Part shown: positions 33,304 through 42,690 of the stretch, piece by piece | Layout of the letters: each line of letters opens with the position of its first letter | Numbering within the stretch: position 1 is the stretch's first letter | From: Pseudomonadota bacterium | GTDB taxonomy: Bacteria > Myxococcota_A > Polyangia > GCA-2747355 | Direction: 5' to 3' | Assembly: GCA_016702545.1 (NCBI GenBank) | Contig: JADJDT010000024.1 | Span: forward strand, 1-64,000 | DNA length: 64,000 nt | Notes under the pieces: model-generated | Told to the model about the DNA's origin: nothing | Databases searched by the model: none | The model's input: only the letters and a program-made list of their open reading frames with translations | Translations under genes and position numbers: made by a program

Positions 33304-34956
33304 CTACAGGCACCCCGCCGGGTCTGTCAAGCAAAAGCCGGCCGGCGGCCGCGGCCCTTGAGCCAGGCCGCGGGCAGGGGCCGCAGCGCGGCGGCCCTTC
33401 AGCGCGGCCGCGTTTCCGAGCGCACTGCCGCCGAAGAGCAGCAGCTGGCGTAGGTCCTCGTCGTTGAAGCGGATCTGGAAGCCCATCAGGTAATCGCGCC
33501 CCCCGCCCACGCCGTCGCGCGGTCGATCGTTGAAGGCGTCATCGACGCCGCCCACCACATACAGGCGCTTGAGGAACTCCCAGGCCGCCACGACCTTCAG
33601 CCGGGGATAGAGATTGGCATCGAAGTCGTAGAGATCCGACCACAGCTGGAGCCGGTCCCCCGGCAACCGCACGTCGAGACCGAGACCGCCGGTGCTCTCC
33701 TTGATGCCGAAGCGGAAGGTCGTCTCGAACGCCGTGAAGCGGATGCGTTTGGCGAACTGGAAGGTGATGCGGAACGCGTCGCTGAGCACGACCCGATCCT
33801 CCCGCGTCAGGCCGGGGCGCGTGGGGTCGTCCGAGCGGGTGATGGTGGTGCTGGCGCCGCGGCGCCCGCGCGGATCGTCGATCAGCTCGATCAGGTAGAA
33901 CTTGTCCGGCCGCGGCCAGAGCTCGATCGTGACGTAGGTCTTGATCGACCCGGCATCGAAGTTGTACTCGCTGCGCAGCCCCACGATGGTCTGAAGCTCG
34001 GTGAAGGACTTCGTGAAGCGCCCGGCATCGTGCACCACCTCCTCGACGCCCGTCACCAGCTCGTCGTCCTTGAGCAGGCGGCCGAGGTTGCCCTTGCCCT
34101 CCTGGAGCTCGCCGGTCAGCGCCTGGATGTTGCCGAGCGCGGCGTCGAGCTTCTCCACCGCCTTGGTCAGCGTGCCCAAGCTCTGGCGGATGTCCTGATC
34201 GACCTTGCCATCGCCGACGATCCCCCGCAGCGCGCCGGTGGTGGCCCTGACGTTGTCGAGGATCGTGCCGAAGTCGCGGTCCGCCCCGGCGGCGATCTTG
34301 CGCACGTCGCTGGTGATCACCGCGAGGTTGTCGACGACGGACTTGATCGCCTCGCGGTTCTCCACCACACCCTGGTTGACGTTGTCGCCGATCGACTGCA
34401 GCGGCCCGCGCGTGAAGTGCTGCACGTCGCGCAGCAGCTCGCGCATGATCGGCAGCAGCTCGCCGAACTGCTGCACGACCAGCGGCGCGGTCGAGGCCTC
34501 GACGACGAAGCGCAGCTCGGCGCCGGAGGCCAGCAGCTCGCCGACGTGGCGCTTGCCGGCCGCGTCGACCCACTCGTAGGTTCCTGGATCGATCTCGAGA
34601 TAGAACTCGCCCAGCAGCGAAGCGCTGCGCTTGTAGATCACCGCATTGCTGTAGAGCTGCACGCCGCGCTTGAGCGCGACCGTGATCTTGGCGAAGCGCT
34701 TCTGCGCCACCAGCTCGGCCCGCGGCGGGCGCACATTGAGCTCGCGGGCCGCGACATGGCCGACGTTGAGGCCGGCGATCTGCACGCGCGACTTCTCGAC
34801 CAGCAGCGTGGCGTCGCGAAAGAACGCGTACAAGCGGAAGGGCTGCGGCTCACCGCCACAACCGCCCTTGGCCAGCAGCATGAAGACCCAATAGCAGGCC
34901 GCCGACGCCAGAAGGAAGGTCGCGCTGACCTTGACCGCGGGTCCGAGCGATTTCAC
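33304..34956 (-). CDS. mlaD: MCE-domain lipid transport protein (MlaD-like) with long C-terminal beta region
   Basis: Substrate-binding subunit of a Mla-type phospholipid transporter, anchored in the inner membrane by one N-terminal helix (SATFLLASAACYWVFMLLA). The MCE domain covers about residues 40-130 (VQIAGLNVGHVAARELNVRP, LLGEFYLEIDPG). A long helical region follows. From about residue 330 comes a strand-rich region (SEYNFDAGSIKTYVTIELWP, RFGIKESTGGLGLD, YLMGFQIRFNDEDLRQLL) that resembles part of a barrel. At 550 residues it is far longer than E. coli MlaD (about 180). It overlaps mlaF by 4 bp. Confidence 0.88.
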   Translation of the reverse strand: MKSLGPAVKVSATFLLASAACYWVFMLLAKGGCGGEPQPFRLYAFFRDATLLVEKSRVQIAGLNVGHVAARELNVRPPRAELVAQKRFAKITVALKRGVQLYSNAVIYKRSASLLGEFYLEIDPGTYEWVDAAGKRHVGELLASGAELRFVVEASTAPLVVQQFGELLPIMRELLRDVQHFTRGPLQSIGDNVNQGVVENREAIKSVVDNLAVITSDVRKIAAGADRDFGTILDNVRATTGALRGIVGDGKVDQDIRQSLGTLTKAVEKLDAALGNIQALTGELQEGKGNLGRLLKDDELVTGVEEVVHDAGRFTKSFTELQTIVGLRSEYNFDAGSIKTYVTIELWPRPDKFYLIELIDDPRGRRGASTTITRSDDPTRPGLTREDRVVLSDAFRITFQFAKRIRFTAFETTFRFGIKESTGGLGLDVRLPGDRLQLWSDLYDFDANLYPRLKVVAAWEFLKRLYVVGGVDDAFNDRPRDGVGGGRDYLMGFQIRFNDEDLRQLLLFGGSALGNAAALKGRRAAAPARGLAQGPRPPAGFCLTDPAGCL

Positions 34957-35768
34957 CGTTGCACGAGCTCCCGCGCCGGCGGCAGCGTCACCGCACCCGA
35001 GGTCTCGACAAACTCGCGCAGCGGGGCTGGCGGATCGGCGAGCACCTCGTGCGGGGACCCGCTGGCGATAATCTGGCCCTTATACAACATCGAGACGCGG
35101 TGTCCGATGCGGAAAGTCGAGGCCATGTCGTGGCTGATCACCACTGAGGTCACCTTCAGCTTCTCGGCGATCTCCTGAATCATCTCGTCGACGTTCTTGG
35201 TCGCCACCGGATCGAGACCGGTGGTCGGTTCATCGTAGAACAGGATCTCGGGCTCCATCACGATCGCCCGCGCGAGCCCGACGCGCTTGCGCATGCCCCC
35301 CGAGAGCTCGGCGGGGAACTTACGCTCGATACCGACGAGGCCCAGCGCCTCCAGCTTCGCCCGCGCCACCTCGCGGATCTGCGCCCGGCTGAGCTGCCGC
35401 CGCCGGTGCTCGAGCAGCGGGAACATCACGTTCTCCTCGACCGTCATCGAGTCGAAGAGCGCGGCGTATTGAAACACCATGCCGAACTTGGGGCGCAGTC
35501 GATTGAGGGCGAAGTCATCGAGCGGGACGATGTCCTCGCCGTCGACGTAGATTTGCCCGGCGTCGGGCTTGATCAAGCCGATCAGCAGCTTCAGCAGCAC
35601 CGACTTGCCCGCGCCGGAGCCACCGATCACCAGGTTGATGCGTCCGCGCTCGAGGTCGAGATCGACGCCGCCGAGCACCTGCTGGCTGCCGAAGGACCGC
35701 TCCAGCCCGCGCACGCGGATCTGGAAGCGTTCGCTGCGCTGCGCGAGCGCGTCGCCAGCCACCGTCAA
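34953..35768 (-). CDS. mlaF: Mla-type ABC transporter ATPase
   Basis: Drives phospholipid movement with MlaE and MlaD. Walker A GGSGAGKSVLLKLL, signature LSGGMRKRVGLARA, Walker B EILFYDEPTTGLDP, switch His in VVISHDMAST. 271 residues. Overlaps both neighbours by 4 bp, so the three are translationally coupled. Confidence 0.95.
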   Translation of the reverse strand: MTVAGDALAQRSERFQIRVRGLERSFGSQQVLGGVDLDLERGRINLVIGGSGAGKSVLLKLLIGLIKPDAGQIYVDGEDIVPLDDFALNRLRPKFGMVFQYAALFDSMTVEENVMFPLLEHRRRQLSRAQIREVARAKLEALGLVGIERKFPAELSGGMRKRVGLARAIVMEPEILFYDEPTTGLDPVATKNVDEMIQEIAEKLKVTSVVISHDMASTFRIGHRVSMLYKGQIIASGSPHEVLADPPAPLREFVETSGAVTLPPARELVQR

Positions 35769-36568
35769 AAACCCAACGTGATGAGAATGTCGGTCAAGAC
35801 GAAGTCGATCACCAGAATCGACACCGACGAAATCACCACAGTGCGCATCGTCGCCAGCCCGACACCGCGCGCCCCGCCGCTGGCGTTGTAGCCCTGGTGG
35901 CAGCCGACGAGCGCCAAGGTCAAGCCGAAGACCAGCGCCTTGATCAGCCCCATCCCGACGTCGTCGAAGTCGGTGTACCAGCGGACGTTGTGCATGAAGA
36001 TGCCGCGGTCGACGCCCTTGACGACCACGGCGAAGAGGTAGGCGCCGAACATGCCGCAGACATCGTAGACCATCGTCAGCGCCGGCAGCACCAGGGTGGA
36101 GGCGATCAACCGCGGCACGACGAGGTACTGCACCGGGTTGACCGCGAGCGTGGAGAGCGCGTCAATCTGCTCGCTGATGCGCATCGACCCCAACTCGGTG
36201 GCCATCGCCGATCCGGCGCGCCCGGCCACCATCAGCGCGGTGATCACCGGCCCGATCTCGCGCGCGAGCGTCAGCGCGACGGCGGTGCCGACGTAGCCGT
36301 CGGCCTGGAACAGGCGGAAGGCCTCGACGCTCTGCAGCCCGAACACCCCACCGGTGAAGACGCTGACCAGCACGATGATGCTTAGCGAGCCGACGCCGAT
36401 GAAGTCCATTTGCTGCAGCACCAGGCTCAGCCGGTAGGGCGGCCGCAGGGCCCACAGCGCCGCATTGAAGAGCAGCAGCAGCATCTCGCCGAAGACCTGC
36501 AAGAAGCGCCGGGGCGCGTCCCAGAGGCGATTGACCGCGCGCGTGAGCAAGGCGAAAACGGGTGCCAT
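35765..36568 (-). CDS. mlaE: Mla-type ABC transporter permease
   Basis: Inner-membrane permease of the MlaE family. Five or six helices; FTGGVFGLQSVEAFRLFQADG, REIGPVITALMVAGRAGSAMATELGSM and EQIDALSTLAVNPVQYLVVPR are the conserved family stretches. 267 residues. Starts one base after the alr stop (TGA-A-ATG). Confidence 0.95.
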   Translation of the reverse strand: MAPVFALLTRAVNRLWDAPRRFLQVFGEMLLLLFNAALWALRPPYRLSLVLQQMDFIGVGSLSIIVLVSVFTGGVFGLQSVEAFRLFQADGYVGTAVALTLAREIGPVITALMVAGRAGSAMATELGSMRISEQIDALSTLAVNPVQYLVVPRLIASTLVLPALTMVYDVCGMFGAYLFAVVVKGVDRGIFMHNVRWYTDFDDVGMGLIKALVFGLTLALVGCHQGYNASGGARGVGLATMRTVVISSVSILVIDFVLTDILITLGF

Positions 36569-36569
36569 T

Positions 36570-37781
36570 TCAGCGCAGCGCGACGACCGCGGGGTGGGCC
36601 TGACCGGTGGCCTGCCGCAGCTCGGCGTCGGCGAGTCCGGGGTAGGCGCGCGGTACCCGCTTCGAGATCGAGGTCAGCACCTCGTAGGAGATCGTCTCGC
36701 CCCAGGCGGCGAGTTGCTCGGGGGCCACGGAGAGCTTTCCCTTGCCACCGAGCAGCACCGCCGCGTCGCCCACGGCGACCCCCTCGACCTCGGTCACGTC
36801 GATCATGCAAAGGTCCATGCAGACGCGCCCCACCACCGGCACGCGGCGCGGACCACCCGCGGCACCAGGCAGCAGCACCTCGGCCCGGTTCGACAGCCGG
36901 CGCGCATAGCCATCGGCGTAACCGACCGGCAGCGTGGCGATACGCGAGGGCCGCGTCGTGACGAAGGTCGCGCCGTAGCTGACCGGGGTCCCGGCCGGCA
37001 GGTCGCGGAGCGCGTTGATGCGCGTGGTCCAGCTCAGGGCGGGCCGCACACCGGGATCGGGAACATGCGCGCTCGGCAGCGCCCCGTAGAGCCCGAGCCC
37101 GATCCGCACCAGATCGAAGCGCGCCGCCGGGAGACGCAACGCGGCGGCCGTATTGGCGGCGTGGATCGTCTGCGGATCGGCGCCCATCGCGCGCGCCCGC
37201 TCGAGACAGCGAACGAAGGTCGCCAACTGAGCCGCGGTCGCCGACAAATCCTGCTCCTCCGCGCAGGCGAAATGTGTCGCCAGACCATCGACGCGGATCG
37301 ACGGATGCTCGGCGCAGCGCCGCAGAAACGCGTCGAAGCGGCCCTCCCCCACGCCGAGTCGGCTCATCCCCGTATCGACCTTGACGTGCACGCCGAAGCG
37401 CGTGCGACCGGCCGCGCGCGCCGCCACCGCGAAGGCCTCGACGTCGCCCGGGTCACCGACCATCGGGATCAGCTCGCGACCGATCACCTCGGCGTGGTCC
37501 CGGCCAAAGGAGGCGCCCATCACCAGCACCCGCGTGCGGACCCCCGCCTCGCGCAGCTGAACCCCCTCCTCGACCGTGGCCACCCCGAGCCCCCAGACCC
37601 CCAGGCCCTCGACCAGGCGCGCCACGGCGATCGCCCCGTGGCCGTAAGCATCGGCCTTGATGACCGCGAGCATGCCAACGCGTGATCCGATCGCCTGGCG
37701 TACGCAACGCAGATTCGCCGCGAGCTGCCGCAGGTCGACCTCGGCGACGGTGGGACGAATCGGCGTGGGCAAGGCGATCAT
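36570..37781 (-). CDS. alr: Alanine racemase
   Basis: PLP enzyme making D-alanine for peptidoglycan. PLP lysine in AVIKADAYGHGA, VDTGMSRLG, catalytic Tyr in PVSYGATFVT, and VGRVCMDLCMIDVT. 403 residues, ATG 37781. First gene of the long minus-strand run, and tightly coupled to mlaE. No fused partner domain. Confidence 0.95.
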   Translation of the reverse strand: MIALPTPIRPTVAEVDLRQLAANLRCVRQAIGSRVGMLAVIKADAYGHGAIAVARLVEGLGVWGLGVATVEEGVQLREAGVRTRVLVMGASFGRDHAEVIGRELIPMVGDPGDVEAFAVAARAAGRTRFGVHVKVDTGMSRLGVGEGRFDAFLRRCAEHPSIRVDGLATHFACAEEQDLSATAAQLATFVRCLERARAMGADPQTIHAANTAAALRLPAARFDLVRIGLGLYGALPSAHVPDPGVRPALSWTTRINALRDLPAGTPVSYGATFVTTRPSRIATLPVGYADGYARRLSNRAEVLLPGAAGGPRRVPVVGRVCMDLCMIDVTEVEGVAVGDAAVLLGGKGKLSVAPEQLAAWGETISYEVLTSISKRVPRAYPGLADAELRQATGQAHPAVVALR

Positions 37782-37961
37782 GCTGGACTGTCTGCCTCGC
37801 CCGCACTGCGACGCGCCTGGAACGAGAAGAGGGCGCCGAGTGTCTTACGCGCGCCGGAAGCCTGTCAACTCAGAGCGTCGGGGTCGGATGGTCGGGTTTG
37901 ACCCTCCGCGGCCGGGATGGTAAATGACTCGCGCTCTTCAACTTCAAGGTCGAGGCGCTGC

Positions 37962-38270
37962 GTGGCCTACTTTTGCTTCAAGTGCCGCAACGAGCTGGAG
38001 CTGATCATCACGGTCGGCGTCAAGGTCGGGCGACTCGACACCTGCGCGCACTGCGGCGCGTACATGCATTGCTGCAAGAACTGCGGCTTCTACGACGCCA
38101 GCGTGCACAACGAGTGCCTCGAGACGCAGGCCGACTTCATCCGCGATCGCGAAACCGCGAACTTCTGCCACCACTACTTCATCAAGGACCGCGAAGCCGC
38201 CCCCGAGGTCGACGACGGTGCCTCGCGGGCGCGTTCGCGCCTCGATCAGCTCTTCAAGGGCCTCAAGTAG
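37962..38270 (+). CDS. Small zinc-ribbon protein
   Basis: Conserved-looking but unnamed. The GTG at 37962 (GAGG upstream) gives about 102 residues; an ATG at 37917 is an alternative. Three close Cys pairs: CFKC, CAHC, CKNC, then CLET and CHHYF, so two zinc sites are likely. Cytoplasmic, no signal. First of a plus-strand set with the next zinc-motif protein and a PilZ protein. Its stop codon lies inside an 18-bp tandem duplication that also contains the next start. Confidence 0.8.
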   Translation: MAYFCFKCRNELELIITVGVKVGRLDTCAHCGAYMHCCKNCGFYDASVHNECLETQADFIRDRETANFCHHYFIKDREAAPEVDDGASRARSRLDQLFKGLK

Positions 38271-38298
38271 CGTGACTGCTTCAAGTAGCGTGACTGCC
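38263..38298. repeat. 18-bp tandem duplication spanning a stop/start junction
   Basis: TCAAGTAGCGTGACTGCT at 38263-38280 is repeated at 38281-38298 with one difference. Each copy holds a TAG and a GTG. The first TAG ends the upstream gene, and either GTG (38272 or 38290) could start the next one. Confidence 0.9.
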
Positions 38299-38805
38299 GC
38301 CGCTGTCGCCACGGCTCCGCCCGCGGGCGAACCCGCCCTCGCCGACCCACCGCCGGTTACACCGGAAGAGGCGGTGGATTTCGAGCGCCGCTTCCTCTGT
38401 GCTGATGGGGCCTGTATCGGCGTGGTCGGCCCCGCGGGCTACTGCCGGGAGTGCGGCAAGCCACTCGCCCCCGCCGACGTCGAGCGCTTTGGTCAGCTCT
38501 GCGGGCCCCTGCCCGAGCCCCTTTCCGGCCAAAGCTCCAGGGAAGGGATCGGGCACGAGACGAAAGCGCAGCTGAGTGGCGGCATCGTGCCCACCGACGC
38601 CCCACCGCTGCGCGAGGATCCGATCCACGCGGCGCCAGCGCGCCCAGGATCGCTCGACGGCGATGGAGCCTGGAACGAGGACGGCTCCGCGCCGGAGCTG
38701 GAGACGCGCGAGCTGTGCCCCGACGGCACCTGCATCGGCGTGATCGGCAGCGACGGACGCTGCAGGGATTGCGGTGCCACGCTTGCCAGCGCGGAGAGAC
38801 CCTAG
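38272..38805 (+). CDS. Protein with two copies of a CxDGxCIGVIGxxGxC zinc motif
   Basis: Unrecognised 177-residue protein. Two motifs, FLCADGACIGVVGPAGYC and ELCPDGTCIGVIGSDGRC, each continue with a second CxxC-type Cys (RECG, RDCG). Each therefore has four Cys in a C-x4-C-x9-C-x2-C spacing, a likely mini zinc ribbon. The linker between them is acidic and low-complexity. GTG 38272 or 38290. Its TAG is immediately followed by the ATG of the PilZ gene, so they are one operon. Confidence 0.75.
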   Translation: MTASSSVTAAAVATAPPAGEPALADPPPVTPEEAVDFERRFLCADGACIGVVGPAGYCRECGKPLAPADVERFGQLCGPLPEPLSGQSSREGIGHETKAQLSGGIVPTDAPPLREDPIHAAPARPGSLDGDGAWNEDGSAPELETRELCPDGTCIGVIGSDGRCRDCGATLASAERP

Positions 38806-39318
38806 ATGGCGCCACCGCCGCGCAAGACAGTGCCACCTCCAGCGCCCGGCGCCACGGCGCCGCGTCCGGCGCAAGGCCAGGCACGCCCGCTCGCCACCCC
38901 CTCGGCGTCGGTCGCCCCTGCCAGCTCGCCGACCCCCTGGCCGGCGCTGCAGGGCCCCGTTCAGCCCCTGGGGGCGCGTCCGAGCGATCGCCGCGCCCAC
39001 CCGCGCCTGGACCTGCTGGCGCAGGTCCAGGTCACCCGCGCGTCGGAGGTCTACGTGCTGTCGACGCTGAACGTCAGCCGCGGCGGCCTCTTCCTGCAGT
39101 GCGTGCCGGCCGAAGCACCGGATCTCAAGGTCGGCCTCGACGTCGAGGTCCTGATCTTCGCGCCCGGAGAGACGATCGAGGATGTGGTGGCCCGAGCGCG
39201 TGTGGCCCGCATCGACGATGGACGCGCTCCCGGCGCCCTCGCCGGCTTCGGCCTGCGCTTCACCCAGCTCGATGCGGAGAACACCCGCCGGCTGGAAAAG
39301 CTGATCGGGCCGCTCTAA
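38806..39318 (+). CDS. PilZ-domain protein
   Basis: Likely cyclic-di-GMP receptor. After a Pro/Ala-rich N-terminal 55 residues, the PilZ signature appears as RRAHPRLDLLAQVQV (RxxxR type) and NVSRGGLFLQ ((D/N)xSxxG type). AGFGLRFTQLD near the end is typical. 170 residues. Output unknown; it begins directly at the stop of the zinc-motif gene. Confidence 0.85.
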   Translation: MAPPPRKTVPPPAPGATAPRPAQGQARPLATPSASVAPASSPTPWPALQGPVQPLGARPSDRRAHPRLDLLAQVQVTRASEVYVLSTLNVSRGGLFLQCVPAEAPDLKVGLDVEVLIFAPGETIEDVVARARVARIDDGRAPGALAGFGLRFTQLDAENTRRLEKLIGPL

Positions 39319-39391
39319 GGAGGGCGCTCGCGGGCGCTCGACCCAAGTCCGCCCCTCCGCCCGTCGCAAGGCCCGGGTTCCAAGGACCGCG

Positions 39392-40264
39392 ATGACCACC
39401 CAGCTCAAGGCCCGCAAGCTGCGACAGATCCTCGGCCGCATGCCCTCGGCGGTGGTCTGTCTCTCGGGCGGCGTCGACTCGGCGCTGCTGCTGGCGATGG
39501 CCGCCGAGGTGCTCGGCGATCGGGTCACCGCCTTCACCGCTGACTCGCCGGCGCTACCCCGCGAGGAGCTGGCCCAGACGGCAGCCTTGGTGCGACAGCT
39601 CGGTGTGCGCCACGTCGTGCGCGCCACACACGAGCTCGAGAACGCGGACTACGCCGCCAATCCGAGCGATCGGTGCTACTTCTGCAAGACCGAGCTGCTT
39701 CGCACCGCGGCCGCGGTGGCGGCCGAGCTGGGCTGCCAAGAGGTGCTGATCGGCACGACCGCGGACGACCTGGGAGGCCATCGTCCGGGTCTGCGAGCGG
39801 CCGGCGAGCAGGGCGCGCGGCATCCGCTGGTCGAGGCCGATCTGAAGAAGACCGAGGTCCGCGAGCTGGCCCAACAGCTCGAGCTGCCGGTGTGGGACAA
39901 GCCGGAGATGGCCTGTCTCGCCTCGCGCCTGCCCTATGGCACCCCGGTCACCCGCGAGCGCCTCGGACGCATCGAGCGCTTCGAGCAGGCCCTCGGCGCC
40001 CTCGGGCTGACGGGCCTGCGCGTGCGTCTGCACGACCCGGTGGCGCGCCTCGAGCTACCCCCCGAGCAGATCGCGCGGGCCGCCAGCTCCGAGCTGCGCG
40101 AAGAAATCGTGCGCATCGGGCGCGCATGCGGCTTCGTCTACGTGACGCTGGATCTGGCGGGCTATCGGCGCGGCGCGATGAACGAGCTGCTCCCCGCGCC
40201 CGAGCGCGGCCCCGACGCGGCCCAGGTCACCCGCGCCTTGAAGGGCGGTACGACGCAGCACTGA
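39392..40264 (+). CDS. larE: ATP-dependent sacrificial sulfur transferase LarE
   Basis: LarE family of PP-loop enzymes that donate sulfur to the nickel-pincer cofactor of lactate racemase and related enzymes. PP-loop VCLSGGVDSALLLA, then YFCKTELL and LIGTTADDLGGHRPG. The conserved sulfur-donor-region Cys is in KPEMACLASRLPYGTPVT. 290 residues. No larB, larC or racemase is nearby, so the partner must be elsewhere, or the substrate differs. Confidence 0.88.
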   Translation: MTTQLKARKLRQILGRMPSAVVCLSGGVDSALLLAMAAEVLGDRVTAFTADSPALPREELAQTAALVRQLGVRHVVRATHELENADYAANPSDRCYFCKTELLRTAAAVAAELGCQEVLIGTTADDLGGHRPGLRAAGEQGARHPLVEADLKKTEVRELAQQLELPVWDKPEMACLASRLPYGTPVTRERLGRIERFEQALGALGLTGLRVRLHDPVARLELPPEQIARAASSELREEIVRIGRACGFVYVTLDLAGYRRGAMNELLPAPERGPDAAQVTRALKGGTTQH

Positions 40265-40285
40265 CAGGGTGCGCCATCATCGGGT

Positions 40286-40313
40286 GGAGCGGCTGCCGAT
40301 CGACAGCCGCTCC
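40286..40313. terminator. Hairpin between convergent larE and lipoprotein genes
   Basis: GGAGCGGCTG and CAGCCGCTCC form a perfect 10-bp stem with an 8-base loop in the 55-bp convergent spacer. It is probably a bidirectional terminator, although no T-run follows on either strand. Confidence 0.65.
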
Positions 40314-40319
40314 AAGGGC

Positions 40320-41068
40320 TCAGCAGGTCTTGCCGGGTCCCAGGCACTTCCATTGATCAGCGAAGCAGGGGACACAGTGCTCGCCCGGGAGCATGCAGGG
40401 CGCACCAAAGCGGCAGTCGGTCGTCGGGGGCGGCAGCGATCCCTGGCGACCGCGCAGTCGCCGAAGCTCCCATACAAGCGCCCGCAGTCCGGCCCGTCAC
40501 ACGTGCAGCCCACCACCGCCATGCAGGCGAAGCCGTCGTAGGCGTAACCGAAGTTGACCCCGCAGGCGCCTGTTCCTCTGGCGTTGAAGGGCCTGCAGCT
40601 CACCACCCCGCTATCGCGCGCCACGGCGCTGTCGGCAGCGTTGGCCGCGTCCTTGGACACGCCGCCGTCGTAGCGCACGCTCGCATCCTTCGAGACGCCA
40701 GCGTCGGGCTGATCGCTCGCGTCCCGCGACACACCCGCATCGGGCCGCGCCGGCGTGCGCGTGCAGTAGCCCGCCAGGTTGTTCTCGCAGCGCCCGCCGA
40801 TCGTCTCGCAGCGCCGCTGCAGCTCCACGGACTCGACCCCCAGACAAATGCCCGCCGCGCGCTCGCAGATCGACGCGTAGTCCAGGCAAAGGCTCGCGAG
40901 CTGATCCCCGGTCTTGCCCGGCAGCGCCTGCTCGAGGGCGCGGAGCTGTTTGTCCACGGGGTCTAGATCCCCGGCACGATTGCCGCCGCAGCCGGGGGCC
41001 AGCAGCGACAGGCAGCTCAGCGCGAGCGCCGTGTTGAGACCATGGGAGCGAATGAGTCCTCGTTGCAT
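40320..41068 (-). CDS. Cys-rich lipoprotein, C-terminus frameshifted
   Basis: Unrecognised exported protein. Signal peptide with lipobox LAPGC, then a helical, Cys-containing domain. A linker of repeated DAGVSKDAS-type units follows (three copies), then a Cys-rich region (CGVNFGYAYDGFACMAVVGC). Near 40430, at a run of five C, the frame slips. The next frame reads DCRFGAPCMLPGEHCVPC and ends in GPGKTC at 40320, clearly the genuine Cys-rich end. Read without correction the frame would end at 40277. Linker style matches the other lipoproteins here. Confidence 0.65.
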
Positions 41069-41563
41069 CGGATCCTCCTCAATCTGGGGTTCGCCGAGCG
41101 ACGCTGAAGCTCGAGCCTACGGGACGTCCTGCTGGTCGGCTCGCTGGATGGTCGCCCGCTGGATGGTCGGCCCCCATGTGCACGGGCCGTGCCGCGAAGC
41201 GTCCCGGCCGAGCCGCCCCTTCATCCCGGCGTCCTGCGGGGCGAGGACCGGCAGGGGCGCACCGAAATGCCGAGCAACGACTGGCTGCTCCGTGGAGGCA
41301 CCCGCCGCCCGCTGGGGCCGCCGCGCGGACGCTGACGGCACGGCGTGGATGATCTCGCTGCCTGGGGATCTCCCCCCCACCACCGGGGCTGTCGCCCCAC
41401 GCCCTCCTGCGTCCTCACGGCGGGGCCAACCGCCCGCAGCACACCGCACCCCGGCTGGCGCACTCTCACGTTGTCGCCTGCGCGGTGTTGACCCCTGCAC
41501 GGTTGCCAGGTGGCCCCCGCATGCTGCATAAGGAGCCGGGGTGGCGCGGTGGGTGTGGGGAGC
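41069..41563. other. Non-coding gap with a 15-bp duplication
   Basis: No gene supported on either strand. A 15-bp direct repeat CGCTGGATGGTCGCC occurs at 41142 and 41157. The gap should hold the divergent promoters of the lipoprotein at 41068 and the gene at 41564. Confidence 0.4.
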
Positions 41564-42642
41564 GTGATCAGAGCGGACGTTCACTTGCGGCATCGGTCCG
41601 AGGGGCGGGCGACAGGCGGTCGCAGCTGGGGCCTCGTCGCGGCCTGTGCCGCCGGGCTGCTCGTGCTCGGGGCCGTGCCGGCGCACGCCGACACGCCTTC
41701 CAGCTTCAATCGAGGCGCCGCCTCCGGGCTCTTCGATCGGCTCCGCGCCTGGGAGCAGCGGCACCTCGAACCGATCGGCGAGCAGCTCGGCAAGCTCAAG
41801 CTCGGCCGCTTCTCGCTCGACGGGCTCACGCTGCAGCTCTCCGGCGGGCTTTCGCTGGGTTCTGTCGGCCTGGGGCACGCTCAGGCCCAGCATCGATGCC
41901 ATCCTGTCGACACCGAAGGGCCACGTCGAGTCGCATGTGACGGCATCTTCCTTCCTTTCGACCCTATTCGCCGAGGTGGCGGCCTTCCCCCGGCCGCCCC
42001 GGCGGCGATCGGCCCCGCCCGCTCCTCCGCCGGCCGCCCCGGCGGCGTCCGCGCCGACGGCGGCCCAGCCCCGCCCCTGAGCTCTCGACCTCTTCGCGGA
42101 CCCGGCGACGCGGGCCCCGGTGCCGGGCCGACGGAACAAGACAGCGCTGACGCGCCGCCGCGCGGCTGGCTCGGCCGCGGCTACGACAAGTTCAAGCGCT
42201 TCGGCTTCGCCGGCGTCTCGCTCGGCTACTTCATCGCCGCCACCGAGCACCCGCAGCACGGCGCGCCCTTCGCCGGACTGGTCGTGCACCAGGCCTTCGC
42301 GCTCTTCATCGGCCGCGGCAAGGACCGGGGCCTCTTCGGGCTTACATTGTGCCCTTCCCCTTCCTGCCGATGAGCCCCAACATCGGCTTCATCGTCTCCC
42401 ACCCGCGCCTCTTCGCCTCGGAGCGCTGGGAGCGGCTGACGACGAAGCTGACCAGCGCGCACGGCGCCTACAAGGGCCGCTTCGAGGACTGGCTCAAGCA
42501 GGGCGCCGATCGGCTGCGCGCCTTCCCGGCCGCGGCCGGCCGAGCCTCGGCTCGCGCCTGGCGGGCCGCGCGAGCGGCCTGCGCGGGGATGCGCGCGCGA
42601 GGCCATGCGGGCCCGGCGCCGGCGGGCGCGCCGGGCGGCTGA
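41564..42642 (+). CDS. Unrecognised exported protein, three frame breaks
   Basis: Function unknown. GTG 41564 (also 41555, 41549) opens a signal peptide (LVAACAAGLLVLGAVPAHA). The next part reads FDRLRAWEQRHLEPIGEQLG. Near 41865 the sense moves to another frame (SIDAILSTPKGHVESHVTAS, then a Pro/Ala-rich linker). It returns near 42075 (GWLGRGYDKFKRFGFAGVSL). Near 42343 it shifts again (YIVPFPFLPMSPNIGFIVSH, ending around RFEDWLKQGADRLRAFPA). Codon bias supports this path. Either a decaying gene or sequence indels. Confidence 0.5.
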
Positions 42643-42690
42643 CCCCGAGCGCCGAGGCGGCCGCCACCTCGGCCCGCGCGAGGTCGCGGC

